Assembly (NCBI RefSeq): GCF_000243415.2
Contig: NZ_KI912270.1
Location: 4,216,001 to 4,280,000, forward strand
Direction: 5' to 3'
Length of the DNA stretch: 64,000 nucleotides
From: Mycolicibacterium tusciae JS617
GTDB lineage: Bacteria; Actinomycetota; Actinomycetes; Mycobacteriales; Mycobacteriaceae
In this document: in pieces, positions 9,309 through 20,043 of the stretch
Layout of the letters: the number at the start of each line of letters is the position of its first letter
Position numbering within the stretch: position 1 is the first letter of the stretch
Translations under genes and position numbers: made by a program
Notes under the pieces: model-generated
What the model was told of the DNA's origin: nothing
The model's input: only the letters and a program-made list of their open reading frames with translations
Database searches by the model: none

Positions 9309-10293
9309 GACGATCGATGAATCGTGTTGTAAGGACAATGGATTCGGGAAATTCACCGTTGATGACCTGCATCAGCAGGTCAACGGCGCACCGTCCGACC
9401 GCGTCGGTGTCCTGCGCGATTACCGATATCGGCGGATCGTGGTGTGCGAGCCATTCGATGTCGTCGAATGCGATCACCTCGATGTCGGACCCGATGCGCA
9501 GACCCCGACTCCGGATCGCGGCCAGCGCGCCCAACGCCATCAGGTTGTCCGCGGCAATCACCGCCGTGGGGCGACTGGGTGCGGCGAGCAGCGTTTCCGT
9601 CGCGCGGATGCCGCTTTCCTCCTGGAAGTCGCCGAAGGTGATCAATGCATCGTCCACGTCGAGCCCGTGGGCCGGAAGCGTGTCGACGAAGGCGTCGTAT
9701 CGCTGGCGTCCAGTCGAGATGGCCTGGGGCCCGCCGATGAAACCGACGCGTTCATGGCCCCTGGCGGCCAGGGAGGCGACGGCTTCGTTCATGCCGGCGC
9801 GACTGTCGGTCGTCACGCTCGGCACGTCGAAACCCTCGACCGTACGGTCGACGAAGACCACCGGCATCCGGCTGTCAACAAGCGCCTGGAGACTGCCCGA
9901 TCCACGACCCTGCGGCGCGAGCACGACACCGTCGACGCGTTGATTGAGAAACGTCTCGATGTAGCGGTCCTGCTGGTCGACGTCCTCGTTGGCATTACCC
10001 AGCAGCGTCACGAAGTCCGCGCCGAGCGCTGCCTGTTCGGCAGCATGAGCGACGTCGGCGAAGAACGGATTCCTGACATCGGAAACCAGCAAGCCGATGG
10101 CGTGTGTGCGGGTCAGCCGCAGCGAGCGCGCCTGCGCGTTCGGACGGTATCCGAGCGCGGTCACCGCGTCGCCCACCCGGGCGCGGGCTTCCGGTGAGGT
10201 GGCGGGATTACCGGAGAGCACCCGGGAGGCCGTGCCAAGCGAAACACCCGCGTGCGCTGCCACGTCGCGGATGGTGACACCGTTGCCTGCCAA
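9301..10293 (-). CDS. LacI-family transcriptional regulator
   Basis: This is a 330-residue regulator with the LacI helix-turn-helix at the N-terminus (VTIRDVAAHAGVSLGTASRVL), hinge helix (PNAQARSLR) and a periplasmic-binding-protein-like sensor domain. It is the first gene of an operon with the kinase, isomerase and transporter. It starts with TTG, supported by GAGAGGA about 6 nt upstream. Two operators immediately ahead of it indicate autoregulation of the whole operon. Confidence 0.93.
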   Translation of the reverse strand: MAGNGVTIRDVAAHAGVSLGTASRVLSGNPATSPEARARVGDAVTALGYRPNAQARSLRLTRTHAIGLLVSDVRNPFFADVAHAAEQAALGADFVTLLGNANEDVDQQDRYIETFLNQRVDGVVLAPQGRGSGSLQALVDSRMPVVFVDRTVEGFDVPSVTTDSRAGMNEAVASLAARGHERVGFIGGPQAISTGRQRYDAFVDTLPAHGLDVDDALITFGDFQEESGIRATETLLAAPSRPTAVIAADNLMALGALAAIRSRGLRIGSDIEVIAFDDIEWLAHHDPPISVIAQDTDAVGRCAVDLLMQVINGEFPESIVLTTRFIDRHA

Positions 10294-10307
10294 GGCTGAT
10301 CCTCTCG

Positions 10308-10335
10308 TGGAAACGTTTCCATGGGAACGTTTCCA
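10308..10335. promoter_or_regulatory. Two tandem LacI operators
   Basis: TGGAAACGTTTCCA (10308-10321) is a perfect 14-bp palindrome. TGGGAACGTTTCCA (10322-10335) abuts it with one mismatch. Both have the central CG typical of LacI/GalR sites. They sit 15-42 nt upstream of the lacI start, where they would block the promoter. Confidence 0.88.
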
Positions 10336-10414
10336 CGTAATTTAGGTCACACCGGCGCTCATCGTCAACCCTCGCCTCAGCCGCCCATTCGGTCGCTTCG
10401 GTGCAGCACGCGCG

Positions 10415-10945
10415 CTACCGGGGCGGCGGGTCAGCAGGTGTCACCGAGATCGGCAGCCAGTGCACGCCTGCTCCCTCCCCTGGGCATCCGGCGCCCTCGA
10501 CGGTGAGGGTCCGCTCACCGAAGAAGCTGCCATCGGGCCTTGGGATCAGGTAGTCCGAGCGCACCGATTTCACTGCGCTGTCGGGATTCATGCGCTCGCA
10601 CAAGTAGGGGTAGTCGCCGCTCGTCTCCCAGCGGTCGTTGTTCCATCGGTATTCGAAGACCGGGGGCGCCCCCGGATCGCGCGAGAGGTCGTCGGAGTTG
10701 TCCATCTCCACCACACAGCCGCCGACGTCACAGTGGGCGGTGTATTCGACGAGAAAGGTCTTGGAAGGCATCGGTGTCGGGACACCGTTGAACGTCTGCT
10801 TCGAGAAGTCGACGGACACGTTGTAGTAGCCGTACAGCAGCGGAGGGGTGACGCGATCCGCGTTGGCGACCGGCGGCACCGCCAGCAGTCCGCATCCCGC
10901 AAGTACTGCGATGGCTAGTCTTTTCGGCACCAGTTCAGTTAACAC
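10415..10945 (-). CDS. Hypothetical secreted protein
   Basis: The 176-residue protein has a signal peptide (residues 1-29, ending VPPVANADR) and a mature region with four cysteines (CDVGGC, YLCERM, AGCPG), suggesting two disulfides. I recognise no catalytic motif; it resembles other exported mycobacterial proteins of unknown function. It reads in the same direction as the hydrolase/oxidase pair just upstream (9-nt gap), so it may be transcribed with them. Confidence 0.75.
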   Translation of the reverse strand: MLTELVPKRLAIAVLAGCGLLAVPPVANADRVTPPLLYGYYNVSVDFSKQTFNGVPTPMPSKTFLVEYTAHCDVGGCVVEMDNSDDLSRDPGAPPVFEYRWNNDRWETSGDYPYLCERMNPDSAVKSVRSDYLIPRPDGSFFGERTLTVEGAGCPGEGAGVHWLPISVTPADPPPR

Positions 10946-10954
10946 GCCGTCGCG

Positions 10955-11734
10955 TCAGCCATCGCCGAATTGCGCATACACCTCGGGCAGGAAGCCGGCC
11001 AGGTGGTTCATCTCCTGCGCGCAGTGCACCAACAGGTCACGGGGATCCGGTAGCTGGTGTGCGGCGACTGGTCGAATCACCGCGTCAGCCAACATATTTC
11101 CCTTTCGCAGGCCGATATAGGGTCCGCCCATCCAGAAGCGGGATCGCATCTCGGCACCGTCGGCGGTGGCGCGTACATGGTGGACGAACCAGCCGATGTC
11201 GACGGGTACCTCCGCGGATCCCAGCCGGGCACACACCGCGACGTCTGAGCCCAGACGGGCCGGATCGAGTCCGATCGCCTGCGGTTCGAGGAACTGAATC
11301 GCGGCCTTGGCGTAGGACGAACCGAGATACTCCTCGATCAGCGACGTCCGGCCGACCCAGCTGCCGTCAGGACCGCCGTCTCCCCACTTCGCCGACGCGT
11401 GCGCGCGCGGATGCCACAGCTTGTAACGCCGCGAATCGCTTCCGTGCCAACCGAACCACCAGTCCCACATCGCGGGGGTGACACCGGGCATGTCCGTACG
11501 CACCGAAACCTGGAAGCCGCCGCCACGCAACTGCCCGTAACCGTTCTCGGTCTGCTGATAGCCCTCGTCGAGAATGGCTCCCGCATCATCGAATCCGAGC
11601 AGGGTCTGGTCGGCCTGGGGGCCGTGCTCGAGCGCGACGACCACGTGCCGAGGCAGTTCGGCCATCTCGGGATTGAAGTACCCACCCCACGGGGTGTCCG
11701 CGTCACCGTCGCGGTAGCCGAGATACGCGCCCAT
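10955..11734 (-). CDS. PhlG-like (DAPG hydrolase family) C-C bond hydrolase
   Basis: The 259-residue protein resembles the 2,4-diacetylphloroglucinol hydrolase (PhlG) family, zinc enzymes that remove acyl groups from phloroglucinols by C-C cleavage. Visible features are the core WWFGWHGSDSRRYKLWHP, a later HH in GWFVHHVRA, and HCAQE near the C-terminus, which fits the HxxxE zinc-ligand motif I recall from PhlG. The start is coupled to the FAD oxidase stop as TGATG; a longer in-frame start exists at 11752. The true substrate is unknown. Confidence 0.68.
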   Translation of the reverse strand: MGAYLGYRDGDADTPWGGYFNPEMAELPRHVVVALEHGPQADQTLLGFDDAGAILDEGYQQTENGYGQLRGGGFQVSVRTDMPGVTPAMWDWWFGWHGSDSRRYKLWHPRAHASAKWGDGGPDGSWVGRTSLIEEYLGSSYAKAAIQFLEPQAIGLDPARLGSDVAVCARLGSAEVPVDIGWFVHHVRATADGAEMRSRFWMGGPYIGLRKGNMLADAVIRPVAAHQLPDPRDLLVHCAQEMNHLAGFLPEVYAQFGDG

Positions 11735-13092
11735 CAGACACGTCCCATCCACGCGTAGAAGCGGCCGTCAGGATCGTATGCGGCACGGGCCTTGTCGAGG
11801 CGCGCCATGGCCTCGTCGGTGGCGAACTTCGCAGGCCGCTTGCCGAGATTCTCATCGGCCAACTGGATTCCGGTGGCCAGGTGCGCCATGGCGGCCATGT
11901 TGGCGCGCGGCCAGTCGGCGTACTTCTCGTCGTCGGCTTCGTCCATCCAGCCCCCGTAGAGCGCCAGGTAGATCTCGGCCTCGACGCTGTACGCCATGTC
12001 CTGGCGGGCCGGTGACGGTCCCCAGTTCAGCCATAGGAAGTGCGCCGGGTGCGGCGGCATGGTCTCGAGGATGCGGTGGATGCCGGGCATCAAGTCCTCG
12101 GCCGAGGCCGAGGTCCACATGTTGTCCGCGGAGTATCGGTGGTCTTCGAGGTAGTTGCCCATCACGGCGGTGTACCACGTGGGCAGATCCGCTGGTGCAT
12201 AAGCAACTTTGGCGAGCGCCTTGTCGACGGCCGGGCAGGTGCCCAGCAGTGCGAGCGCTTCCTCGGCTTCCTTCTCGTTGTCGGCGAACACCGGCGATGC
12301 GAGCACGATCGCGGGTCCGTCGATCCCGATGTCCGGCACGCTCTTGGTGGCGACGATCTGCAGTTCCACTCTGCGGTCCACGTCAGCACTGATCTCGCGC
12401 GCCCAGGTGAACACCTCGTCGGCGCAGTCGAAGGGGTAGGCGTACATGCTCATGCCGCAGACGGCGGGCTTCGCATAGACCTTGAGGTGGAAAGCCGTCA
12501 CGACGGCGAAGAAGCCAGGCCCTGCGCCGCGGGCGGCGAAGTAGAGGTCAGGGTGGTTCTCGGCGTCGATGTAGAGCTTCTCGCCGTCGGCGGTGATGAC
12601 GTCGAGACCGAGCACGCTTTCGCACGCCGGCCCATAGACACGGCTGTTCCAGCCGTAACCACCCTGGAGCAGATAGCCGCCGATGCAGACGCCCTTGCAG
12701 TGGCCGGCGGGGAAGAACAAGTCCTGGGCGTCGAGTTCGGCCGCGAGGATGCTGCCCCCCTTGCCGGGACCCGCCACCGCGCGCATGTCGCCCTTGTCGA
12801 TGGTCGCCTGATCGAACCCGCTCATGTCGAGCAGCACACCGCCGTCGCGCAGATGGTTGGCAGCCCAGCTGTGCCCGCCCGAGCGGATTCCGACCGCAAG
12901 ATTGTTGGTCTTCGCGTGGGCGAGCGCGGCGATGACGTCATCGTCGTCGCGGGCCTGCACGATCATCGCCGGATACCGGTCCGGCACCCGTTGGTTCCAC
13001 ACCGTCGCGCGCCGTGCATCCTCATAACCGTCATCGCCGGCAGCGAAGTGCCGCCCGGCTGGAAGTCCCGCCACGTCTCCTCCTAGATTCAC
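11734..13092 (-). CDS. FAD-linked oxidase, berberine-bridge/VAO type
   Basis: This 452-residue flavoprotein has the FAD-binding PCMH domain at about residues 40-210 and a BBE-type C-terminus (YDPDGRFYAWMGR). His in GIRSGGHSW and Cys in GHCKGVCIGG occupy the positions that carry bicovalent 8alpha-histidyl/6-S-cysteinyl FAD in glucooligosaccharide-oxidase-like enzymes. It probably oxidises an alcohol, sugar or phenolic substrate with O2. It is coupled to the PhlG-like gene and divergent from an IclR regulator. No export signal is visible. Confidence 0.85.
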   Translation of the reverse strand: MNLGGDVAGLPAGRHFAAGDDGYEDARRATVWNQRVPDRYPAMIVQARDDDDVIAALAHAKTNNLAVGIRSGGHSWAANHLRDGGVLLDMSGFDQATIDKGDMRAVAGPGKGGSILAAELDAQDLFFPAGHCKGVCIGGYLLQGGYGWNSRVYGPACESVLGLDVITADGEKLYIDAENHPDLYFAARGAGPGFFAVVTAFHLKVYAKPAVCGMSMYAYPFDCADEVFTWAREISADVDRRVELQIVATKSVPDIGIDGPAIVLASPVFADNEKEAEEALALLGTCPAVDKALAKVAYAPADLPTWYTAVMGNYLEDHRYSADNMWTSASAEDLMPGIHRILETMPPHPAHFLWLNWGPSPARQDMAYSVEAEIYLALYGGWMDEADDEKYADWPRANMAAMAHLATGIQLADENLGKRPAKFATDEAMARLDKARAAYDPDGRFYAWMGRV

Positions 13093-13103
13093 ATTCTGAA
13101 TCT
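13085..13103. promoter_or_regulatory. Inverted repeat between FAD oxidase and iclR genes
   Basis: AGATTC (13085-13090) and GAATCT (13098-13103) are inverted repeats with a 7-nt spacer, at the start of the oxidase gene and 36 nt upstream of the regulator ATG. This is a candidate IclR operator. Confidence 0.4.
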
Positions 13104-13138
13104 TGGTGTTCCATAATGCGGATCAATATAGTGGTGGA

Positions 13139-13816
13139 ATGACGTCTGCGGAAGAGAATCAGCGAACCGCATCCGCGCGCGCAGACGGAATCCAGGTGTT
13201 GCGACGTGCTGCGGCCGCTCTTGACGAAATCGCCGCAGCACCAGGACAGCTTCGACTGGTCGACCTGGGCGGCAGGCTCGGCTTGGCCAAGTCCACGGTG
13301 CGCAGGTTGCTGGTCGGGCTGGTCGAGATCGGGTTCGCGACCATCGACGAGGAGGGCCGGATCAGTCTCGGCGAACGGCTACTGGGGCTGGGCGGCGCCG
13401 ACGATGCCAGCCTGGCGACGCTGTTCCGGCCGACGCTGGACCGATTGGCGAGCGCGACCGGAGAGACGGTCGATCTATCGGTCCTGCGCGGGCAGCAGAT
13501 GTTGTTCATCGACCAGGTTCAGTCCGCCCACCGGCTACGAGCGGTGTCCGCGGTAGGAGTCCGGTTCCCGCTGGAGACCACGGCCAACGGCAGGGCCGCG
13601 CTGGAATTGCTGACCGACCCGTCCGCCGGACTCAGCGACATCGCCTTCGACCGTGACGAGCACACCGTCGGTATCTCCGCGGCGGGTATCGCCGCCAGGA
13701 CGGTCGGCGGGCACATCGTGGGGATCTCGGTGCCTGCGCCCACCGAACGATTCGATGCCAACGAAAAACGCATTGTCGAAGCGCTGCGTGAGTGCACGCG
13801 GTCGTTGGCTAGTTGA
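13139..13816 (+). CDS. IclR-family transcriptional regulator
   Basis: The 225-residue protein has an N-terminal winged helix (LRLVDLGGRLGLAKSTVRRLL) and a C-terminal effector domain (GETVDLSVLRGQQMLFIDQV). IclR proteins usually control aromatic or acid catabolic genes next to them. It is divergent from the oxidase/hydrolase operon with about 46 nt between starts, so it most likely regulates that operon. I chose the ATG at 13139; a longer frame from 13103 lacks homology. Confidence 0.88.
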   Translation: MTSAEENQRTASARADGIQVLRRAAAALDEIAAAPGQLRLVDLGGRLGLAKSTVRRLLVGLVEIGFATIDEEGRISLGERLLGLGGADDASLATLFRPTLDRLASATGETVDLSVLRGQQMLFIDQVQSAHRLRAVSAVGVRFPLETTANGRAALELLTDPSAGLSDIAFDRDEHTVGISAAGIAARTVGGHIVGISVPAPTERFDANEKRIVEALRECTRSLAS

Positions 13817-13818
13817 GG

Positions 13819-14508
13819 TCAGGACTCCGTCACCAGCGCGACCGCGAAGCCGTCCCACCCTTTGGTGCCGACTGTCTGAATTGCGGCCGTGTCGAGGCGG
13901 GGGTGCTCGCCCATCATCGTCAGCATGTCGCGCACGGCGCGGGCCTGGTGGTCGTCTGCCGCGGGCTCGAGCACGCGCCCGAAGCGGGCGATGTTGTCCA
14001 CCACGATGATTGAGCCCGGATGGCTCAGTTTGATAGCCCACTCGACGTAGGCGACGTTGTTCTCCTTGTCGGCGTCGACGAACGACAGATCGAATGTGTC
14101 GCCACGCTGCGCCAGAACCGGCAGGCTGTCGAGGGCGACACCGACGATCACCTCCACGCGATCCTCGACGCCCGCGCGCGCGAGATTTTGGCGTGCGACT
14201 TCGGCGTGGGCGGGTTCGTACTCCAGCGTGACAACGCGACCGGACGGGCCGACGGCGCGAGCGAGGTTGATGGTGCTGTAGCCGGCCAGCGTGCCGATCT
14301 CCAAGACACGGGTGGCCCTCGCCACTGTGGCGAGCAGATAAAGCAGCTTGCCGTGTTGCGCGGACACCTCGATGGCGGGCATGCCCGCCGCGTCGGCCGA
14401 CGCCCGGGTGGCGGTGAGCGCTTCGTCCTCAGTGCGCAGCAAATTGTTGAAGAGCTGATCAAGCGCCTTGGGGTCTCGGCGGGGATCAGGCTCGGTCACG
14501 CGGGACAC
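13819..14508 (-). CDS. SAM-dependent O-methyltransferase (family 3, COMT-like)
   Basis: The 229-residue protein has motif I at VLEIGTLAGYST, an acidic SAM loop (VVTLEYEPAH) and the metal-binding FVDADKENN of the catechol O-methyltransferase-like class, which needs Mg2+ or Mn2+. It corresponds to Rv0187 by sequence and location. The methylated substrate is not known from sequence. Its stop faces that of the IclR gene 2 nt away. Confidence 0.9.
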   Translation of the reverse strand: MSRVTEPDPRRDPKALDQLFNNLLRTEDEALTATRASADAAGMPAIEVSAQHGKLLYLLATVARATRVLEIGTLAGYSTINLARAVGPSGRVVTLEYEPAHAEVARQNLARAGVEDRVEVIVGVALDSLPVLAQRGDTFDLSFVDADKENNVAYVEWAIKLSHPGSIIVVDNIARFGRVLEPAADDHQARAVRDMLTMMGEHPRLDTAAIQTVGTKGWDGFAVALVTES

Positions 14509-14509
14509 G

Positions 14510-14998
14510 TTATCTCACACCCTCTTTCGCGTACACCACGCGGAGCACATGCGCGACCTCCGGTCCCATGACCGCCCCGGCGAGTTCGCAGAAGGTGGCC
14601 ACGAACTCGTGCCCGTGGGGCGGCTCGGCGGCGCAGAGGTGGTGGGCGATCTCGTGCAGCACGACCAGTTCGCGTAGCGCCCAGGTGGTGCGTCCGGCCG
14701 GCACGGCGATGACCGCGCCGTCCGTGTCACGCTCGTAATGCGCCGCGGTGACCCCGCGCCGGGCGCGCACAGCCAACCCTCGGATGCCGGGCCACCGTTC
14801 GCCGATCACCGCCATGGCGAGCACGTCGTCGACATAGCGCTGCACGGACACCGTCGACGCGAACCGGCCTTCCGGCGGCAGCGTCAACTGCGTACCGAAG
14901 AAGTCGACGACGCGGTTGCCGTGCTCCTCGGCCCGGTCGAACAGCGTCCGAACGAACTCCTCTGCGGCGTACACCTTCGCCCGCTGGGTGTCTCTCAC
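14510..14998 (-). CDS. TIGR04338 family metallohydrolase
   Basis: The 162-residue protein has a zincin-type motif LHEIAHHL near residue 115 and a downstream GHEFVATF, typical of the TIGR04338 family found in mycobacteria (Rv0185-like). The cytoplasmic substrate is unknown. Its start overlaps the stop of the DUF2786 gene by 4 nt (ATGA class), so the pair is translationally coupled, as in the Rv0184-Rv0185 order. Confidence 0.83.
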   Translation of the reverse strand: MRDTQRAKVYAAEEFVRTLFDRAEEHGNRVVDFFGTQLTLPPEGRFASTVSVQRYVDDVLAMAVIGERWPGIRGLAVRARRGVTAAHYERDTDGAVIAVPAGRTTWALRELVVLHEIAHHLCAAEPPHGHEFVATFCELAGAVMGPEVAHVLRVVYAKEGVR

Positions 14999-15747
14999 CT
15001 CTCCAGAGCCGAACGCTTTCCACCCAGCTCCGCGCTACCACCGAGCCGGGCCTTACGGCCCGCGCGATCGCCGGCGCGCCGCGCCGCCGACGAGTATCCC
15101 GCCGTCGCGCTGGTGGCCCGCCACGTCCCCCTGGCCGCGGACGTTTCCTGGTAGAAGTCCTTGAGCTCGATGTCCTTGTTCCGCAGCGCGACAGCAGTAC
15201 CCGGCTTCCTGCACCAGCGTCCTCCGGTGGCCTCCCGCTGTGCGTCGTCGCGCGCCTCGGAGAGGCGCTTACCGATACGCGCGCCGAAGGCGAGCTGAAA
15301 GTTGATGCGCGCGGTGATCGTGGGAGTCGGCCGGTGTGCGCCCGAGGCGATGTAGGCCTCCGAAGCGCGCACCATCTGCATCACCAGGCTGGCGTAGAGC
15401 GCATGGCTGGCATCGATGTCCTCACCGAACCCGTAGGCATAGACAAACGTCGAGTTCGACGCGACGTCACACTTCACATCGTTGGCCATCGCGATCACGG
15501 TGAAGAGCTGGACATAGGTACGCAGGCCGCGCGCGCCCGCATTGCCGATCGTGATGGTGCGCTGCTCTGGCATCTGCGTCTTGGTCCGGTTGGACGAATG
15601 GGACCGCGCGACGGCCAGGTCGATCGACGTCGCCGTGGCCAGCCGCTGGGCCGCGGCCATGAAGGCGTCGGCCTCGTGCGTGTTGTCAGTCCCCTCGGCC
15701 TGGCGCAGCAGAGCGGCGATGCGCGCCAGCATCTTGTCGTCACTCAT
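14995..15747 (-). CDS. DUF2786 domain protein (Rv0184-like)
   Basis: This 250-residue protein begins with the DUF2786 pattern (MLARIAALLRQAEGTDNTHEADAFMAAAQ). The C-terminal 60 residues are rich in Arg, Ala and Gly and look disordered and basic, which could suit nucleic-acid binding, though that is inference. It is coupled to the metallohydrolase gene. The function of the family is unknown. Confidence 0.8.
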   Translation of the reverse strand: MSDDKMLARIAALLRQAEGTDNTHEADAFMAAAQRLATATSIDLAVARSHSSNRTKTQMPEQRTITIGNAGARGLRTYVQLFTVIAMANDVKCDVASNSTFVYAYGFGEDIDASHALYASLVMQMVRASEAYIASGAHRPTPTITARINFQLAFGARIGKRLSEARDDAQREATGGRWCRKPGTAVALRNKDIELKDFYQETSAARGTWRATSATAGYSSAARRAGDRAGRKARLGGSAELGGKRSALER

Positions 15748-15796
15748 GCGCGATCCGCTTCGCTACTCGCTCGCAACTCATGGCGCCAGATTAGGT

Positions 15797-17658
<1,862 letters not shown>

Positions 17659-17733
17659 CTAACGGGCTGCCACAGATGGATTGAGGTGACGGTTGGCCCC
17701 GCCTTGTCGGATCCACTGACTAAGCTCGGTGAG

Positions 17734-18717
17734 GTGACTGTGCTGGCCCACAATCTCGACGACGGCGCCGCCGAGGACGCCTTTCTGGCGGATGCCCAAC
17801 GCTATCGCCGTGAGCTGCTCGCGCATTGCTATCGGATGACGGGGTCCCTGCACGACGCCGAGGATCTGGTGCAGGAAACGTACTTGCGGGCGTGGAAGTC
17901 GTACAAGGGTTTCCAGGGCAAATCGTCGGTACGCACCTGGCTGTACCGGATCGCGACCAATACCTGCCTGACGGCGTTGGACAGCCGTAAGCGCCGGCCG
18001 CTGCCGACCGGGCTCGGCGCGCCCAGTTCGGATCCCGTCGACGACATCGTCGCGCGCGACGAGGTGCCGTGGCTGGAGCCCATTCCGGACGATTCGACGG
18101 ATCCGTCCAACATCGTGGGCTCCCGGGAATCGGTGCGCCTGGCGTTCGTCGCGGCGCTGCAACACCTGTCCGCCCGGCAACGCGCGGTGCTCGTGTTGCG
18201 CGAGGTGCTGCAGTGGAAGGCGGCAGAGGTCGCCGATGCGATCGGTTCCTCGACGGCGGCGGTCAACAGCCTGCTACAGCGGGCTCGTGCGCAACTCGAC
18301 GCCGTCGGTCTCAGCGAGGACGACCATCTCCAAGTTCCGGAGTCGCCGGAGGCCCGGGATCTGCTGACGCGTTACATCGACGCGTTCGAGAGCTACGACA
18401 TGGACAAGCTGGTCGAGTTGTTCACCGCCGACGCCGTATGGGAGATGCCGCCGTTCGACGGTTGGTACGAGGGGCCGGAGAACATCGTCTTGCTGTCGAA
18501 GACGCACTGCCCCGCGGAGTCTCCTGGAGATATGCGATTGCTCCCGACTGTGGCCAACGGCCAGCCGGCCGGCGCGATGTACATGCGCAATCGCGAGACC
18601 GGGGTCCACGAACCGTTCCAGATGCATGTCCTGGCCGTGACCGACGACGGCATCAGCCACGTGGTCGCGTTCCATATGGAGTCGTTTGAGAAGTGGGGCT
18701 TACCGGACAAGCTGTAA
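17734..18717 (+). CDS. sigG: ECF sigma factor SigG with SnoaL-like C-terminal domain
   Basis: The 327-residue protein has sigma region 2 (YRRELLAHCYRMTGSLHDAED), region 4 (LSARQRAVLVLREVLQWKAAEVADAIG) and a C-terminal NTF2/SnoaL-like domain from about residue 205 (YIDAFESYDMDKLVELFTADAVWEMPP). This matches SigG (Rv0182c) and its place beside the lipase. No anti-sigma gene is adjacent; the C-terminal domain may modulate activity. GTG at 17734 is my choice, with GTG 17740 also possible; the ORF track upstream is antisense to the lipase. Confidence 0.92.
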   Translation: MTVLAHNLDDGAAEDAFLADAQRYRRELLAHCYRMTGSLHDAEDLVQETYLRAWKSYKGFQGKSSVRTWLYRIATNTCLTALDSRKRRPLPTGLGAPSSDPVDDIVARDEVPWLEPIPDDSTDPSNIVGSRESVRLAFVAALQHLSARQRAVLVLREVLQWKAAEVADAIGSSTAAVNSLLQRARAQLDAVGLSEDDHLQVPESPEARDLLTRYIDAFESYDMDKLVELFTADAVWEMPPFDGWYEGPENIVLLSKTHCPAESPGDMRLLPTVANGQPAGAMYMRNRETGVHEPFQMHVLAVTDDGISHVVAFHMESFEKWGLPDKL

Positions 18718-18749
18718 ACCCTCGCCGAGTGGCCACTGAGCGATCGGAA

Positions 18750-19217
18750 CTAGCACGTTTGATGAGGCGGACTGGTAGTCAGCCGCTCGGCGATCTCCTG
18801 GGTGACGGCACCGAATGCGCGTAGTTGGGCGGGTGACATTCCGTCGAACACCGCGCTGCGGACCAACTCGACATGCCCTGGCGCGGCCAACTCGAGTGCG
18901 GCGCGACCGCCGTCGGTGAGTTCGACGCTGGCACCACGACGGTCGTCGTCGCTGCCCTGACGTTCCACGAGACCGCGGCCACGCATCCGTCGCAGTTGAT
19001 GGGAAAGCCGGCTCTGCTCCCACGCCAGCGCCTCACCGAGTTCGTTGATCCGCAACGGTCCACGCTCGGACAAGGCGACCAGCACGTCGTAATCCGAAAT
19101 GGACAGCTCGCAGTCCTGCTGGAGCTGGCGGTGCATCGCCGTCTGCAGCAGGCTCGCCATCGCCAGATAGTTGCGCCAAATCTCCTGCTGCTCTTCGGTC
19201 AGCCACACGGAATACAT
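18750..19217 (-). CDS. MarR-family transcriptional regulator
   Basis: The 155-residue winged-helix protein has the MarR recognition region (LRINELGEALAWEQSRLSHQLRRM) and wing (LVERQGSDDDRRGASVELT). It is divergent from the pirin gene with a 67-nt gap, so pirin is its likely target along with itself. No convincing palindrome could be fixed in that gap. The stop faces the sigG stop. Confidence 0.9.
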   Translation of the reverse strand: MYSVWLTEEQQEIWRNYLAMASLLQTAMHRQLQQDCELSISDYDVLVALSERGPLRINELGEALAWEQSRLSHQLRRMRGRGLVERQGSDDDRRGASVELTDGGRAALELAAPGHVELVRSAVFDGMSPAQLRAFGAVTQEIAERLTTSPPHQTC

Positions 19218-19284
19218 GACACATCATTTATGTTGTCGTGTCCAGTGTCCACATCTAGGCTGGGCCCGAGCGAGAGGATCGCTG

Positions 19285-20043
19285 ATGACCCCGACCGTAG
19301 ACATCCGTCGCGCCGACGACCGCGCGAAGACCAAGATCGACTGGCTCGACTCCAAGCACTCGTTCTCGTTCGGCGGTCAGTACGAACCCGACAACACCCA
19401 CCACGGCCTGCTACTGGTCAACAACGACGACATCGTGAGGCCGGGCACTGGATTTGACACCCACCCGCATCGCGATATGGAAATCATCACCTGGGTGTTG
19501 CGCGGATCGCTCGTCCACCAGGATTCGACGGGACACTCGGGGGTGATCTATCCCGGTCTGGCGCAACGCATGTCGGCCGGACGGGGAATCCTGCATTCGG
19601 AGAAGAACGACTCATGGACGCTGACGGGCGAGCAATCCCACAGTGACCCAGTGCGTTTCGTGCAGATGTGGGTGGTCCCCGACGAGGCCGGCATCGAACC
19701 CGGATACCAGCAACTCGAGATCGACGACGAACTTCTGCGCGGGCGGCTGGTGACGATCGCCTCGGGGATGCCCGAACACAGCGATCAAGCCGCGATCACC
19801 ATCCACAACAAGCACGCCGCGCTGCACGGTGCGCGCATGCAGGCGGGCGACACTGTCGAACTGCCCTCCGCGCCATATCTGCACCTGTTTGTACCGCGCG
19901 GTGAAGTCACCCTCGAGGGCGCGGGTCCGTTGCACGAGGGTGATGCCGTGCGGTTCACCGCTTCAGGTGGGCAACGCGTCACCGCTACCGGACCCGCTGA
20001 AATACTGGTGTGGGAGATGCATGCGGGTTTGGCTGCGGCATAA
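19285..20043 (+). CDS. Pirin family protein
   Basis: The 252-residue bicupin has the pirin pattern HPHRDMEIITWVLRGSLVHQDS with the metal-binding His residues and Glu in the N-terminal cupin. Pirins are iron-binding and some act as quercetin dioxygenases or redox sensors. The ATG at 19285 is supported by GAGAGGA 8 nt upstream. The position matches Rv0181c. It overlaps the next gene by 23 nt. Confidence 0.92.
   Translation: MTPTVDIRRADDRAKTKIDWLDSKHSFSFGGQYEPDNTHHGLLLVNNDDIVRPGTGFDTHPHRDMEIITWVLRGSLVHQDSTGHSGVIYPGLAQRMSAGRGILHSEKNDSWTLTGEQSHSDPVRFVQMWVVPDEAGIEPGYQQLEIDDELLRGRLVTIASGMPEHSDQAAITIHNKHAALHGARMQAGDTVELPSAPYLHLFVPRGEVTLEGAGPLHEGDAVRFTASGGQRVTATGPAEILVWEMHAGLAAA

Noticed and set aside
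19218..19284. MarR operator between marR and pirin genes
   Set aside because: ACA/TGT-rich sequence suggests a site but no palindrome with arms longer than 3-4 bp could be defined.
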